From contig CAVOXB010000008.1 in NCBI GenBank assembly GCA_963700305.1, positions 1 through 64,000 of the forward strand: 64,000 bases of DNA, given 5' to 3'. The stretch is from Desulfomonile sp963700305. GTDB taxonomy: Bacteria > Desulfobacterota > Desulfomonilia > Desulfomonilales > Desulfomonilaceae. Each line of letters begins with the position of its first letter. Position 1 is the stretch's first letter. Positions 54,749-63,805 of the stretch are shown one piece after another. A model generated the notes under the pieces. The model did not search any database. It saw only the letters and a program-made list of their open reading frames with translations, and was not told the DNA's origin. The position numbers and the translations under genes are program-made.

Positions 54749-56323
54749 GTGAACCGGATCGAACTTTATGACACCACCCTGAGGGACGGTGCCCAAACTT
54801 GGGGTATCACTTTTTCCCTTGATGACAAGTTGAGGATTGCCCAAAAACTTGACGAAATCGGAATCGATCTCATTGAAGGCGGATACCCAGGCTCTAATCC
54901 CAAAGACCGCAGATTCTTCAAAATTGCAAAGGACATTCCTTTTAAGCACTCCAGGGTGGTGGCTTTCGGAAGCACATGCAGGTCCGACCTTTCTCCGGAC
55001 AAAGATCCCCAAATCGCGAGCCTTATCGAAACCGGCGCAGAGATAGTGACCATTGTCGGAAAAAGTTGGGATCTCCATGTCAAAGAGATCCTAGCAATAC
55101 CTCTGGAACGAAATCTGAATATGATCAGAGATTCCATTGCGTATTTACGCGAGCATTTTTCCAGAGTGATTTTTGATGCGGAGCATTTTTTCGATGGGTT
55201 CAAGAAAAACCCGGATTATGCTCTGCAAACCCTACGAGCCGCGGAATCAGGAGGCGCTGCAGCGCTCGTGTTGTGCGACACCAATGGGGGTAGCCTTCCT
55301 TCGGAAGTTTATGAAGTGGTGAGAAACCTCAAAGACAACTTATCCGTGCCAATTGGCATTCACACGCACAATGATTCGGAGACTGCTGTGGCAAGTTCTC
55401 TGGCAGCCATTGAAGCCGGAGCGGTCCATGTGCAGGGCACGGTAAACGGTATCGGGGAGCGCTGCGGCAACGCGAATCTCATCTCCATAATTCCTGCTCT
55501 GGCCCTGAAAATGGGCAAGATGGATGTCGTCCCTGAGAGATTGCGGTTGCTCAAACACGTATCAGAATTCGTGGACGAGATGGCAAATCGAACTCCACTA
55601 AAATCCCAACCTTACGTGGGCGCTTCAGCTTTTGCCCATAAAGGCGGTCTGCACACCAGCGCTGTAATCAAGAACACTGTCGCCTACGAACACATTGACC
55701 CGAAGATTGTCGGAAATGCGCGCATCTTCCCTATGTCAGAGCAGGCCGGAAGGGCTGCTCTGGTACAAAAAGCAGCTCATTATGGCATCGATCTCAAAGC
55801 GGAAGACCCTAGGCTCAACGAAATACTCAAGACAATCAAAGACCTTGAGGCCCGTGGCGCCCATTATGAAGTCGCTGACGGATCTTTTGAGCTTCTCATG
55901 AAGCGGATGCTGGGATTGCATAAGAAATTCTTCTCTCTTCACGGCTTTCATGTGAGCAACATGAAACGCCAGGGAGACACGAAGACCTATTCCGATGCAA
56001 CTATTCGTGTTGTCGTGGGCGATAAGATGGAGTTCTCTGCCGCCGAAGGAAACGGGCCGGTAAACGCCTTGGACCAGGCCTTCAGAAAAGCGCTCGAAGC
56101 TTTCTATCCGTGCGTAGGCGAAGTGAGACTTACAGATTTTAAAGTGCGAGTTTTGGAAGGCACTTCTGGCACAGGAGCGACGGTCAGGGTGTTGATTGAG
56201 TCTACTGACGGCGAAAAAGTATGGTGGACGGTTGGATTCAGTCAAAACGTCATCCAGGCTTCATGGGATGCTCTGGTGGACAGCATCGATTATAAGCTCC
56301 AGAAGGATCTGGCTTCGCAATAA
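54749..56323 (+). CDS. cimA: (R)-citramalate synthase
   Basis: About 524 residues. Condenses pyruvate with acetyl-CoA to citramalate, the first step of the threonine-independent isoleucine pathway. Starts GTG 54749 after a strong AAAGGAGGGAGG site; IELYDTTLRDGAQTWGITFS is the DRE-TIM motif, LVLCDTNGGSLPSEV, GIHTHNDSETAVASSLAAIE with the metal His pair, and VQGTVNGIGERCGNANLISI. The C-terminal LeuA dimerisation/regulatory domain is complete. The CimA subclass rather than 2-isopropylmalate synthase is suggested by RDGAQTWGI and DRRFF. The frame upstream of 54749 has no family residues. Confidence 0.9.
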   Translation: MNRIELYDTTLRDGAQTWGITFSLDDKLRIAQKLDEIGIDLIEGGYPGSNPKDRRFFKIAKDIPFKHSRVVAFGSTCRSDLSPDKDPQIASLIETGAEIVTIVGKSWDLHVKEILAIPLERNLNMIRDSIAYLREHFSRVIFDAEHFFDGFKKNPDYALQTLRAAESGGAAALVLCDTNGGSLPSEVYEVVRNLKDNLSVPIGIHTHNDSETAVASSLAAIEAGAVHVQGTVNGIGERCGNANLISIIPALALKMGKMDVVPERLRLLKHVSEFVDEMANRTPLKSQPYVGASAFAHKGGLHTSAVIKNTVAYEHIDPKIVGNARIFPMSEQAGRAALVQKAAHYGIDLKAEDPRLNEILKTIKDLEARGAHYEVADGSFELLMKRMLGLHKKFFSLHGFHVSNMKRQGDTKTYSDATIRVVVGDKMEFSAAEGNGPVNALDQAFRKALEAFYPCVGEVRLTDFKVRVLEGTSGTGATVRVLIESTDGEKVWWTVGFSQNVIQASWDALVDSIDYKLQKDLASQ

Positions 56324-56325
56324 TA

Positions 56326-56974
56326 ATGAGCCCCTTAAAAGAACTTAAGTCGGTAAACTCTTTGTACGGAGTAATCATACTGGGTCTAACCATCCTGCTG
56401 ATCAGGTCTTGGGCGTACGTTGTGCCTTTCTTTTGCGAAAGCCGTGATCAGGGCGGGGGTACCTGCATGTATGAAATAATTCAAGATAATGAGCCGAAGG
56501 GCGTCATCTTCCTTGAAAATCCGGAAGTATTGTCCAAAGGTACTCCAGATGGCTGGCGTATTCACTGAAATCAGGCAAGATTCCTGCGAACGAATTCCAT
56601 GTAACAGAACAATCCGACTCAACAGTATTGGTACTGAAATCGTTGTCGACAAGATTTCCGGACCTCGACTTATGAACATCGGAAAAAAAGTGGATATAAA
56701 TGTTGCGGATGAATCTGACTTGAGGCGTGTTCCAGGAATTGGACCGGTTCTCGCACAAAGGATCGTCGCGCACAGAACCTCGGCGGGTGGGTTCAAAGAC
56801 CTGGAGGAACTAAAACTGGTACAAGGGATACGAGAGAAGAAGTTTGCGAGCCTTTCGCTCTATCTTGAACTACGCTCAGGGTTCTCCAACAGGCTCCAGC
56901 ACATCCAGCCCGACCGAAGTCTCTTTGATCCATCTAGCGGGATCCACGAACAAAACGTGTACGGCTCCAATTAA
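56326..56974 (+). pseudogene. ComEA-like helix-hairpin-helix protein, one frameshift
   Basis: One N-terminal membrane anchor (GVIILGLTILLIRSWAYVVP) and a periplasmic part. The break lies near 56535 where FLENPEVLSK joins VLQMAGVFTEIRQDSC; after it come KKVDINVADESDLRRVPGIG and PVLAQRIVAHRTSAGGFKDL, the double helix-hairpin-helix DNA-binding motif of ComEA. Total about 215 residues. The tail overlaps the opposite-strand membrane gene by 99 bases, so the true stop may be earlier. Likely binds incoming or surface DNA, but no competence genes lie near. Starts 2 bases after cimA. Confidence 0.65.
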
Positions 56975-57439
56975 ATCCCGCAACGACTGAGCCGCTCCCA
57001 CGCAGATCACTATCCACATTTCGTGCCCGAGACCTATCCCCATCGCAAGCAGGCCACAACACAGAGGGACCAGTGAAATAGTGGGGACCACAAGTGCGAG
57101 CAAGAACCAGTTTCTGGGAAGCTCGCCACCTTGAATGGACCTTAGACTGAGATTCTTGACGGGGAACTTTTGCGTCACTTTCCACCGTATCACGCCAAGC
57201 GCGACGAAGCGTATGCCGAGATAGAAGACAGTGACTGCTATTCCAATTGCTATAAGAACGGCCAACGAGGGCATGTTTCTAGCAGGCGCAGGCAAGAGGA
57301 ATTTCAAAATGAGCAACACACAAAGGCCTAGAAGGGTAGACCAAAGTCCCATGCCTGAAAGCCGGATTTCACTCTCCAGAAAAAATGATTGCGTGCCCGA
57401 TTGGACCCGGGTCGTCGTGGATTTCTTAGTAATTGACAT
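56876..57439 (-). CDS. Membrane protein, weakly like DUF3267
   Basis: 187 residues with about four membrane spans (LGLCVLLILKFLLPAPAR, SLAVLIAIGIAVTVFYLGIR, NWFLLALVVPTISLVPLCCG, GHEMWIVICVGAAQSLRDL). The last stretch, with its NCG/SLRDL helix and the ending LFVDPARWIKETSVGLDVLE, resembles the C-terminal part of DUF3267 proteins, a family of putative membrane metalloprotease relatives. The HExxH typical of such proteases is absent. I am not sure of the family. It is convergent with the ComEA-like gene and overlaps its last codons. Confidence 0.5.
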   Translation of the reverse strand: MSITKKSTTTRVQSGTQSFFLESEIRLSGMGLWSTLLGLCVLLILKFLLPAPARNMPSLAVLIAIGIAVTVFYLGIRFVALGVIRWKVTQKFPVKNLSLRSIQGGELPRNWFLLALVVPTISLVPLCCGLLAMGIGLGHEMWIVICVGAAQSLRDLIGAVHVLFVDPARWIKETSVGLDVLEPVGEP

Positions 57440-57644
57440 GAATCAGCAGTCTACAATCACAACAAATTTTCGCCAAGCTCTTAGTCAATTGTTACGAACA
57501 TTCATTAAAGCGGGGAGCAGAAACTCGCGCTGAAAGCTTCGTTGCGTGGCAAGCGAAGCAAATTCATTTCCTTGCTGCAGAGAACTTCGCCCGTCCGCTC
57601 CGCGCAACGACTGTCGTCTCCAGTTAAGGAGGAGGACTACATTG

Positions 57645-59213
57645 TTACTCTGCTGATTTCTTTCCGGATCGAGAAACGGAGAGCCGCCCCTTCTTAACCT
57701 TTACATCAATCACGACAGCTTCACCGGAACTGATCTTGACGCTCGGAATCGTGCGTTTACCTGGATTTATTCCAGCCACCGCAGGAAGTACGACCGAGTA
57801 GGTCCCTGGGGTCAGCGCTATTTCTTCTTCTGGAACCACGTTGAATAGCGCCTTGTCACCTTTGATCTCTACTTTTTCCATTATTGGACTTTTTAGAGTT
57901 TTGGCATATCTGGCCATTGCCTGATCCATTTCGCCGGGACCTTCGACCTTTTGAAAAATTCCGTTCGTTTTCTTTGCAAGCGTCGAGTAGCCGCTGTTCT
58001 TCTTTTTGGCAGATCCAAGAGCAATCACATCAACGTGCACTCGCTCCTTTCCTACCATTTGTTCCCCGATTCTGGTGACATCAGCAGCCGAACACTTGCC
58101 GGCTGCATCAGTTATGATCAGAACCCTGGGCGTGAGGTCACCCTGGTTGGTGAAATCCTTCTTCAACGAATACAGAGCCGCAGCGCAGGGATTTGTTTTC
58201 CCCGCAGGAGAAAGATTATCCAATCTCTCAGTTAGGCCAGAGAAGGGTGCTTCAGCCCATTCGAGCACCATCCGACTCAGGCAAGCTGATTCCTTGCTCT
58301 TTGCCTCCGTCTCACTCTTCTTGCACGTAAAATCACGCACTGCCACCTTTGACCCTGGAGTTATGGTTTCCGGCAACTTGCCCAGAGCTGCCTGTACAGC
58401 CTTGATACGACCACCGGTCCATGTTCGAGTCTTATGGCCCATGGATGCGGAATCATCCACTATCACCACTAACCCCCATTTGGGAAGAGTTCCCGAATAA
58501 TTTTGGATTCTTACTGTCATCGAACCTGGGAGCTGAAATTGTTCGGCCTTTGTCTTTTCTTCCTGATCGTGGGGTTTTGTGGAACTCCCGAGCGATGCTT
58601 CTTGATGCTTGCGACCCTGCGTGTTAGGTGATTCAATAGATGGAGGCGCTGTTTGCTGCGGCGCTTGTGAAACTGGGTCAGGCGATTCTATCCGCTGGAA
58701 TTCAGTTGTCGCAATACCGCTGGGTTGCTTGGTCTCTATGACCGGAGTATCAACTGGTTTCGGGGACGCTGTTTCTGAAAGGGGCTGCTGGCCAGAGGCC
58801 TTCTTGACGGCTACCGCAGCGGGTCCACTTGTGGTAGGAGCCGTAAGCTGGCCTGGCGGGCAAGTCTTAGGTTTCTTCTCGCTCTGAGGGTCCAGTGCAC
58901 GTTCCATAGAAGGGAAAAGGACCTTGGAAGGATCAACTGGACTCTGGCCAATTACCTTTAATAGACTTGAGGAGGAAAAGAGATTATCAGAAGGCCCCCT
59001 ACTGAAAGAAGGATTCTCCGGAGAGGCAGAACCATTTTTTCCGGTGGAACCGACTTGAATGCCAAGATTGTACGCCACGGCAACAGAAGCAACAACTATT
59101 GCGGTGTAAAATAGAGGTTTGAAAATCCCGCGTCTCCTGCCTGTACGAACGGGGGGCGTTTCCTGCGGTATTTCCTTGGTTTCCGGCTTTTGATCTTCGG
59201 GTCTGTCTGACAT
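57645..59213 (-). CDS. Membrane-anchored von Willebrand A domain protein
   Basis: 522 residues from ATG 59213 (MSDRPEDQKPETKEIPQETP). A basic segment and one span (RRGIFKPLFYTAIVVASVAV) anchor it, then a long Pro/Ser/Gln-rich linker (residues about 65-225), then a VWA domain (WGLVVIVDDSASMGHKTRTW with the MIDAS DxSxS as DDSAS; DLTPRVLIITDAAGKCSAAD; VDVIALGSAKK) and a C-terminal beta domain (TPGTYSVVLPAVAGINPGKR). Domain of this type bind ligands through a metal. It begins 16 bases past the 3' end of the RNase P RNA gene; the frame also continues upstream through rnpB, which is coincidental. Ligand unknown. Confidence 0.7.
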   Translation of the reverse strand: MSDRPEDQKPETKEIPQETPPVRTGRRRGIFKPLFYTAIVVASVAVAYNLGIQVGSTGKNGSASPENPSFSRGPSDNLFSSSSLLKVIGQSPVDPSKVLFPSMERALDPQSEKKPKTCPPGQLTAPTTSGPAAVAVKKASGQQPLSETASPKPVDTPVIETKQPSGIATTEFQRIESPDPVSQAPQQTAPPSIESPNTQGRKHQEASLGSSTKPHDQEEKTKAEQFQLPGSMTVRIQNYSGTLPKWGLVVIVDDSASMGHKTRTWTGGRIKAVQAALGKLPETITPGSKVAVRDFTCKKSETEAKSKESACLSRMVLEWAEAPFSGLTERLDNLSPAGKTNPCAAALYSLKKDFTNQGDLTPRVLIITDAAGKCSAADVTRIGEQMVGKERVHVDVIALGSAKKKNSGYSTLAKKTNGIFQKVEGPGEMDQAMARYAKTLKSPIMEKVEIKGDKALFNVVPEEEIALTPGTYSVVLPAVAGINPGKRTIPSVKISSGEAVVIDVKVKKGRLSVSRSGKKSAE

Positions 59214-59228
59214 GGCGGACCTCTTATG

Positions 59229-59592
59229 GAGTCCGGGGTGGGCGGTAAGCCGAATTCTGTTCCCGAAAAATCGGGCGGCGATCATTCGTCTAGGACGACG
59301 GTCTCCCGCCGTCTCAAGCAACCTACCCGGAAGCATCGGACGGGCCATCCTAAACGCTTCCCTATTTGGTCTTGCTCCGGATGGGGTTTTCCAGGCTCCC
59401 GTGTTACCACGAGAACCGGTGAGCTCTTACCTCACCTTTTCACCCTTACCTCCGGTTAGCGGAGGCGGTTTATTTTCTGTGGCACTTTCCTTGGGGTTAC
59501 CCCCACCGGGCGTTACCCGGCATCCTGCCCTGTGGAGTTCGGACTTTCCTCCCGCGTTGTTACGCCGGCGATCGCCTCGCCCCCCCAGACTA
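59229..59592 (-). ncRNA. rnpB: RNase P RNA (class A)
   Basis: The catalytic RNA of RNase P, which trims tRNA 5' leaders. On the minus strand the hallmark GGAAAGTCCGAACTCC lies near the 5' end, GGTAAGGGTGAAAAGGTGAG and AAGAGCTCACCGG in the middle, and GACGAATGATCGCCGCC near the 3' end. P1 is formed by GTCTGGGG (59590-59583) with CCCCGGAC (59238-59231), including one G-U pair. Length about 364 bases is normal. Ends placed from the P1 helix to within a few bases. Confidence 0.92.
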
Positions 59593-59597
59593 TGCGG

Positions 59598-59626
59598 TAT
59601 ATATGACAACCAACGGGGAAAAGCAA
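59598..59626 (-). promoter_or_regulatory. Promoter of rnpB
   Basis: On the minus strand TTGCTT (59626-59621) and TATATA (59603-59598) are 17 bases apart and 6 bases before the RNA 5' end, a good sigma-70-type match. Both have one or two mismatches. Confidence 0.6.
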
Positions 59627-59720
59627 GAGGTTCGACATTATCCAGAAAATCCTTGAAATACCAACTATTGTATTGTAGGATTTAAACACTTTATTAGCTT
59701 CTCCTCCAAGGAAGCACATT

Positions 59721-61191
59721 ATGACTCGAAAACAAGCAATTGTAATTGTCCTCTTGTTCCTATTAGCTCCCTGCAAAGTCTGTGATGCGGCCACTGTTCT
59801 ACAGGACACGACGTCATCTAATTTCCGACTTTTTTCCGCTCCTCAACCGGCCGGCGACATGATCTTGCAAGACTTGCGAGGAAGACACGTCAGTCTCTCC
59901 GGATTACGCGGAAAAGTTGTGATCCTTAATTTTTGGAAAATTGACTGCCCTCCGTGTTCCGCTGAAAAACCTATATTGGAGCGAATATACCGCAAAAATT
60001 ATGGAAGAGGTTTGGAAATAGTAGCAGTAAACCTCACCGACCAGCCGGAACAGGTCCAATCCTATTCGCAGCGAGGCGGATTTAGCTTTACCTTTGCTTT
60101 TGACCCATCGTCCCGGTTTCTCTCTCAAAAGGGAGACTATTGGTCCGGGAATGCAAACCACTTTCGTGGTAAATTCCAAGTCCGAGGCCATATATGAAAT
60201 CCCAGGAGTCCCCACAACTTATGTTATAGATCGCGGAGGCCGAGTGGTTGGGAATTCGGTAGGGATGGTGAACTGGGAAGATCCGACAATGTCGAGCTTC
60301 CTGGAATCATTGCTTCAGCCTGCGGTCAGGACGGTGTCTGCAGAGACAAATGGGACCGAAAGGGGTGAGATGCGTTCTGTTAAGGCGACTCTACTAGACG
60401 GCTCCAGCAGATCAGCTCTGTCGCTCGACAATGCTCCCGCCCAAGTAAGGCTGGCTGCGGCCGAAGGTCCAGTGGAAGTCCCGTCGCAATACCAGCAACA
60501 AGCTCCGTATCCAGCAGCCACAGCTCAACAAGGATTCACAGCTCCGGTGCAGCCTCCGGTGCAGTTGCAGAGGCCCCCGCAGACAGTCAATCCTGGAAGT
60601 CAACCTCACCCCGTTACTCGGAAACCAGCGACTACAGTAGAAAAGAAACCTAAGCCCGAGGCCGCTGCCAAATCACCCAAATCCGCCGGTCCTGCACAGC
60701 CCGGAATTGGAGCCATCAAGAGAGAATCATCTGTGGTTCCGTCAACGCAGCAGCCGCAGGCATCAGTTCCAGGGAGCCAGGTTAATCCCGGTTCAGCCGG
60801 CCCGCAGCCTCTTCCTCCCGCAATGCCTTATATTCCTCCGCGTAATCAGGTACAAACCGGCCCCATCGTTCCTGATGACAGTGGCACAGTGACTGCGAGA
60901 ATTCCTGGAAATGTAGGCGGAGCGAATTTGCCTGCAGCTCAACAAGTGGGCACACCCAATCCCATCGGCGGCTTCATCCTGGATTCCTTTGGTCCGATGG
61001 GTCCACCGCTGTCAAACGCCACGTCCAATAAGCGTCCAACGTCCACAAATAGAGCAGCCTACTCAGCAGCCCAGCAACATTATTCAACAAATAGGACAGG
61101 ATTTTCAGAGCCTTGGGGAGGGAATCAAAGAGACCTTTTCAAGAATGATTCCAGGAAAATGACCCTCCTTAGATCGGTTCCAGGCTGGTAG
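59721..61191 (+). pseudogene. TlpA-like thioredoxin with a long Gln/Pro-rich tail, one frameshift
   Basis: About 490 residues. Signal peptide (IVIVLLFLLAPCKVCDA), then a TlpA/ResA-type thioredoxin fold with the redox CxxC as CPPC in VVILNFWKIDCPPCSAEKPI and the cis-Pro loop in IPGVPTTYVIDRGGRVVG. The frame breaks between 60127 and 60170. After residue about 220 a tail of over 250 residues rich in Pro, Gln, Ala and Ser with no fold I know (QAPYPAATAQQGFTAPVQPP; PQPLPPAMPYIPP). Periplasmic reductase for cytochrome c maturation is the family's usual task; here the tail may bind the cell wall or other proteins. Convergent with the NusG paralogue, overlapping by 23 bases. Confidence 0.65.
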
Positions 61192-61729
61192 ATGGGTCCA
61201 GGGTCAACAGCACGCTCTGATTGAACATTTTCACGGACAGCGACAATTGACGCTCTAGTCGACTTCGGACAATAACCCCTACAGTGCCTTCGAGCGGCCC
61301 GGAGAGTATAATTACCTTCCGGCCAGGGACAAGGCCGGGGCGTACCAACAAATCTTTCCCGGAGTCTATCGCTTTAGCGATTGCTCCGAGTTCCTGAACA
61401 AATCTCTCCTGGTCTTCCACCTTGATGATTCTCACGAATTTTTTTGTGTCATAAAGCAGGTTGTGCTTGTCTCGATCCAAGGCAAAGCAAATGTAGCCGC
61501 TGAACAGGGTTGTCTCCACTTCCCTGATTCTTCGCAAGCCTCCAACCCGCGTCTTGCGTTTGCACAGCGGTAGATAATAGCTGATGTTGCGATTCAGCAT
61601 GTATTGCGCAACCATTCTTTCACAATTCGGCTTTACATGCAGAACCCACCACACGCCCAAGTCCTCGTCCAGTGGTCTGTCTTCAGGATAGCGCGAGCGT
61701 ATGATGTCATTCGACATGGAGTTCCTCAA
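61169..61729 (-). CDS. NusG-family paralogue (RfaH/UpxY-like antiterminator)
   Basis: 186 residues; start 61729 or the second ATG at 61717 (MSNDIIRSRYPED). The N-terminal NGN domain (VWWVLHVKPNCERMVAQYML, TTLFSGYICFALD) and a C-terminal KOW motif (PGLVPGRKVIILSGPLEGTV) are those of NusG. NusG binds RNA polymerase; specialised paralogues act on chosen operons. The absence of secE, rplK or other ribosomal genes beside it shows it is not the housekeeping gene. No long gene cluster follows on its own strand, so its target is elsewhere or was lost. Confidence 0.75.
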   Translation of the reverse strand: MRNSMSNDIIRSRYPEDRPLDEDLGVWWVLHVKPNCERMVAQYMLNRNISYYLPLCKRKTRVGGLRRIREVETTLFSGYICFALDRDKHNLLYDTKKFVRIIKVEDQERFVQELGAIAKAIDSGKDLLVRPGLVPGRKVIILSGPLEGTVGVIVRSRLERQLSLSVKMFNQSVLLTLDPSTSLEPI

Positions 61730-62102
61730 TTGTCCAGCGCAGCATGCTGCAGCATTTCTACAAATCCTTTGGTACTATTAAGTATTGTCAGCCGGCTGTC
61801 AACTTCCCTGAAACAGGCCAGGAGGACTAAGGTTATTCGGTTTGTAATTCAATTGGGTAAAGACGGTTTTATAGCCGATAGATGCACTCTATACACAAGG
61901 AAAGTATGCATCATCATCGGAAATTATCCCAGAAGAGAGAATTGTGCGTTGCGGCCATGGCGGGGGTGATTCTGCGAATTCGATCCGGGCTTTGGATTCG
62001 GCATCCCGGGCCTCATTCCAAACGACCTCGATCAATCACTGTCTTAATTGTCAGTTCGCTTTGATTTTTCCAAAAGAGAGAATGCGCGTAACGTGTTTGG
62101 TG
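61730..62102. other. Noncoding gap between the NusG paralogue and tRNA-Gln
   Basis: About 370 bases. Short open frames on the plus strand (the longest about 120 codons, overlapping the NusG-like gene) show no family motifs. It should hold the NusG-like promoter, but no clear boxes are seen. Confidence 0.4.
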
Positions 62103-62177
62103 TGGCTGGGGCGGGAGGATTCGAACCTCCGAATGCGGGCTCCAAAGGCCCGTGTCTTACCGCTTGACGACGCCCCA
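62103..62177 (-). tRNA. tRNA-Gln(TTG)
   Basis: 75 bases with encoded CCA on the minus strand. TGGGGCG pairs with CGCCCCA (acceptor), the anticodon loop CTTTGGA has TTG, and the T-loop GGTTCGAATCC is standard. It follows ispE by 32 bases on the same strand and probably shares its transcript. Confidence 0.95.
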
Positions 62178-62209
62178 GTAGAGAAGGCTTCGGGAATTGA
62201 CAGAAACTC

Positions 62210-63066
62210 TCAGTCTAACGTGACTCCGTTATTTATCGGACGGCTTGCAATCATCGTCCATTCTGACGGCAACGCTCCCCCGAAATGCTCTTCTTGGCCT
62301 GGCTCCGTAATACCGAACACTGTCGGGCCACTTCCAGACATCAAAATACCCGTAAGAGCGTTTTGTTCCAGATGAATCCTGATCTCAGAGACCTCCGGGT
62401 AGAGGCCTTCAGTGACGGCCTGCAAATCATTATAGAGCAAATCGGCGACCGCTCGGGCCTCCCTAAGTACACTCCACAATCTATCTTCCCTGTTCCGGCC
62501 TGTCAAGGTTCTGGAAAATTCAGAATAGACCTGTGGTGTGGATACAGGAAATCCCGGATTCAACATCAATAAGCCGTAATTCTGCGGAATGGCCACTGGA
62601 GTTAGCACTTCTCCGATCCCCTCGCCTACGGCACTTCCTCCGGCAAAGAAAAAAGGAACATCTGCACCGAGGCTTACTGCAGCGCTTCGGAGCTCCTCGT
62701 CAGGAATGGGCAGATGGAACAGCTTGCGAATAGCCAATAGGGCAGCTGCAGCATCGGAACTTCCCCCACCAAGCCCTGCAGCCATCGGAATTTTCTTGCT
62801 TAAGCGGATCTTTACCCTCAAATCCGCGGCTACATGCTCCTGCAGCCACTTGAGGGCCCGGATGACGAGATTGTTCTCGGTTTCCAGTTCCGGAATTCCG
62901 GTCACTTCTAGGGTGCTGGGACCGGAAGACTCCTCAAAGATCAGTTCGTCGTACAGGTCAATTGCCTGAAATAGCGTCTCGATGTTATGGTATCCGTCCG
63001 GACGTCTACTAGTACTCTGAGGAAAAGATTGATTTTGGCGGGGGCCCTTGCCCTGATACTCCGCAT
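62210..63066 (-). pseudogene. ispE: 4-diphosphocytidyl-2-C-methyl-D-erythritol kinase, one frameshift near the 5' end
   Basis: About 285 residues. Phosphorylates CDP-ME in the MEP isoprenoid pathway. The true start is ATG 63066 (MRSIRARAPAKINLFLRV); a break near 63005 joins this to SRRPDGYHNIETLFQAIDLY. Further motifs: IPMAAGLGGGSSDAAAALLA (GHMP kinase ATP loop), SLGADVPFFFAGGSAVGEGI, GILMSGSGPTVFGI. The frame from 63145 lacks the PAKINLFL motif, so I do not use it. Being essential and otherwise intact, the gene is probably whole in the organism. Followed by tRNA-Gln as in many proteobacteria, but not by prs. Confidence 0.9.
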
Positions 63067-63167
63067 TGGTTTTTTCCCGGATTGCATGGTTTCCCGCAAA
63101 CATAGTTTCGGGCAAACGAAAAGTCAATGCGGTAAAATCGAGCAAGAGCTCCTGCAGGGTTTATGGA

Positions 63168-63797
63168 ATGAACGATAGGACAATGGAAGAGATTACTGTC
63201 CCGATCGGTGAAATGCAGATACGCATGGTCGCTCCGCAAGTTGGAGAGGACTCAAGCTGCAGGATAACTTTCTGGTGGGGGATTACTTGCGCTGCAGTGG
63301 CTCTGGCTCGACACATAGAGTGCCATACTGAAGACTTTTCCGGTAAACGGGCAATTGAGCTGGGATGTGGACTCGGCCTGGCCGGCATTACGGCAGGGTT
63401 GGTCGGAGCGAACGTGCTATTCACGGATTACGTTCCCCAAGCATTGGAATTCGTCTACGGAAATGCTCGCCTGAATGGCCTCGAAAAAGGAGCTTTTCGG
63501 ACGGCCGTGCTAGATTGGGAGAATCCCGCCATCTTTCAGAAATTTGATGTGGTATTTGGGTCTGAAATTGTCTACGACTACTTCTTGCACAGCTCGCTGA
63601 CCCGATTACTGCGGCAAATCCTCAAACCGGACGGCACCTTACTGATAGCTGACAGAAAAAGACTTTGCGTGTCTCGGTTCATTGGACGCATGATTTCTGG
63701 GGGATTCAGCTGCAGAGAAGTCGTCGACAGAGTCGTGCTTTCAGGTTTTCCGGATCAGGAAATAAGCATTTTCCGTTTGCGTATGGCGCCGCTCTAA
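63168..63797 (+). CDS. SAM-dependent methyltransferase (NNMT/METTL-like)
   Basis: 209 residues from ATG 63168. GKRAIELGCGLGLAGITAGL is motif I, VLFTDYVPQALEFVYGNARL motif II, and FDVVFGSEIVYDYFLHSSLT the third block, as in the family of protein-lysine and small-molecule methyltransferases related to METTL21/ETFB-KMT (Methyltransf_16). Divergent from ispE, so the start region 63067-63167 holds both promoters. The frame is open upstream to 63066, which would lie in the ispE start. Substrate, possibly a protein lysine, is not known. Confidence 0.7.
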   Translation: MNDRTMEEITVPIGEMQIRMVAPQVGEDSSCRITFWWGITCAAVALARHIECHTEDFSGKRAIELGCGLGLAGITAGLVGANVLFTDYVPQALEFVYGNARLNGLEKGAFRTAVLDWENPAIFQKFDVVFGSEIVYDYFLHSSLTRLLRQILKPDGTLLIADRKRLCVSRFIGRMISGGFSCREVVDRVVLSGFPDQEISIFRLRMAPL

Positions 63798-63805
63798 TTG
63801 TTTCT

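Noticed and set aside
57645..59348. Longer start for the VWA gene at 59348
   Set aside because: The added codons run through the 3' half of rnpB; ATG 59213 gives a normal membrane-anchor start.
59212..59685. Open frame of about 157 codons on the plus strand over rnpB
   Set aside because: It lies antisense to a clear RNase P RNA gene and has no protein motif.
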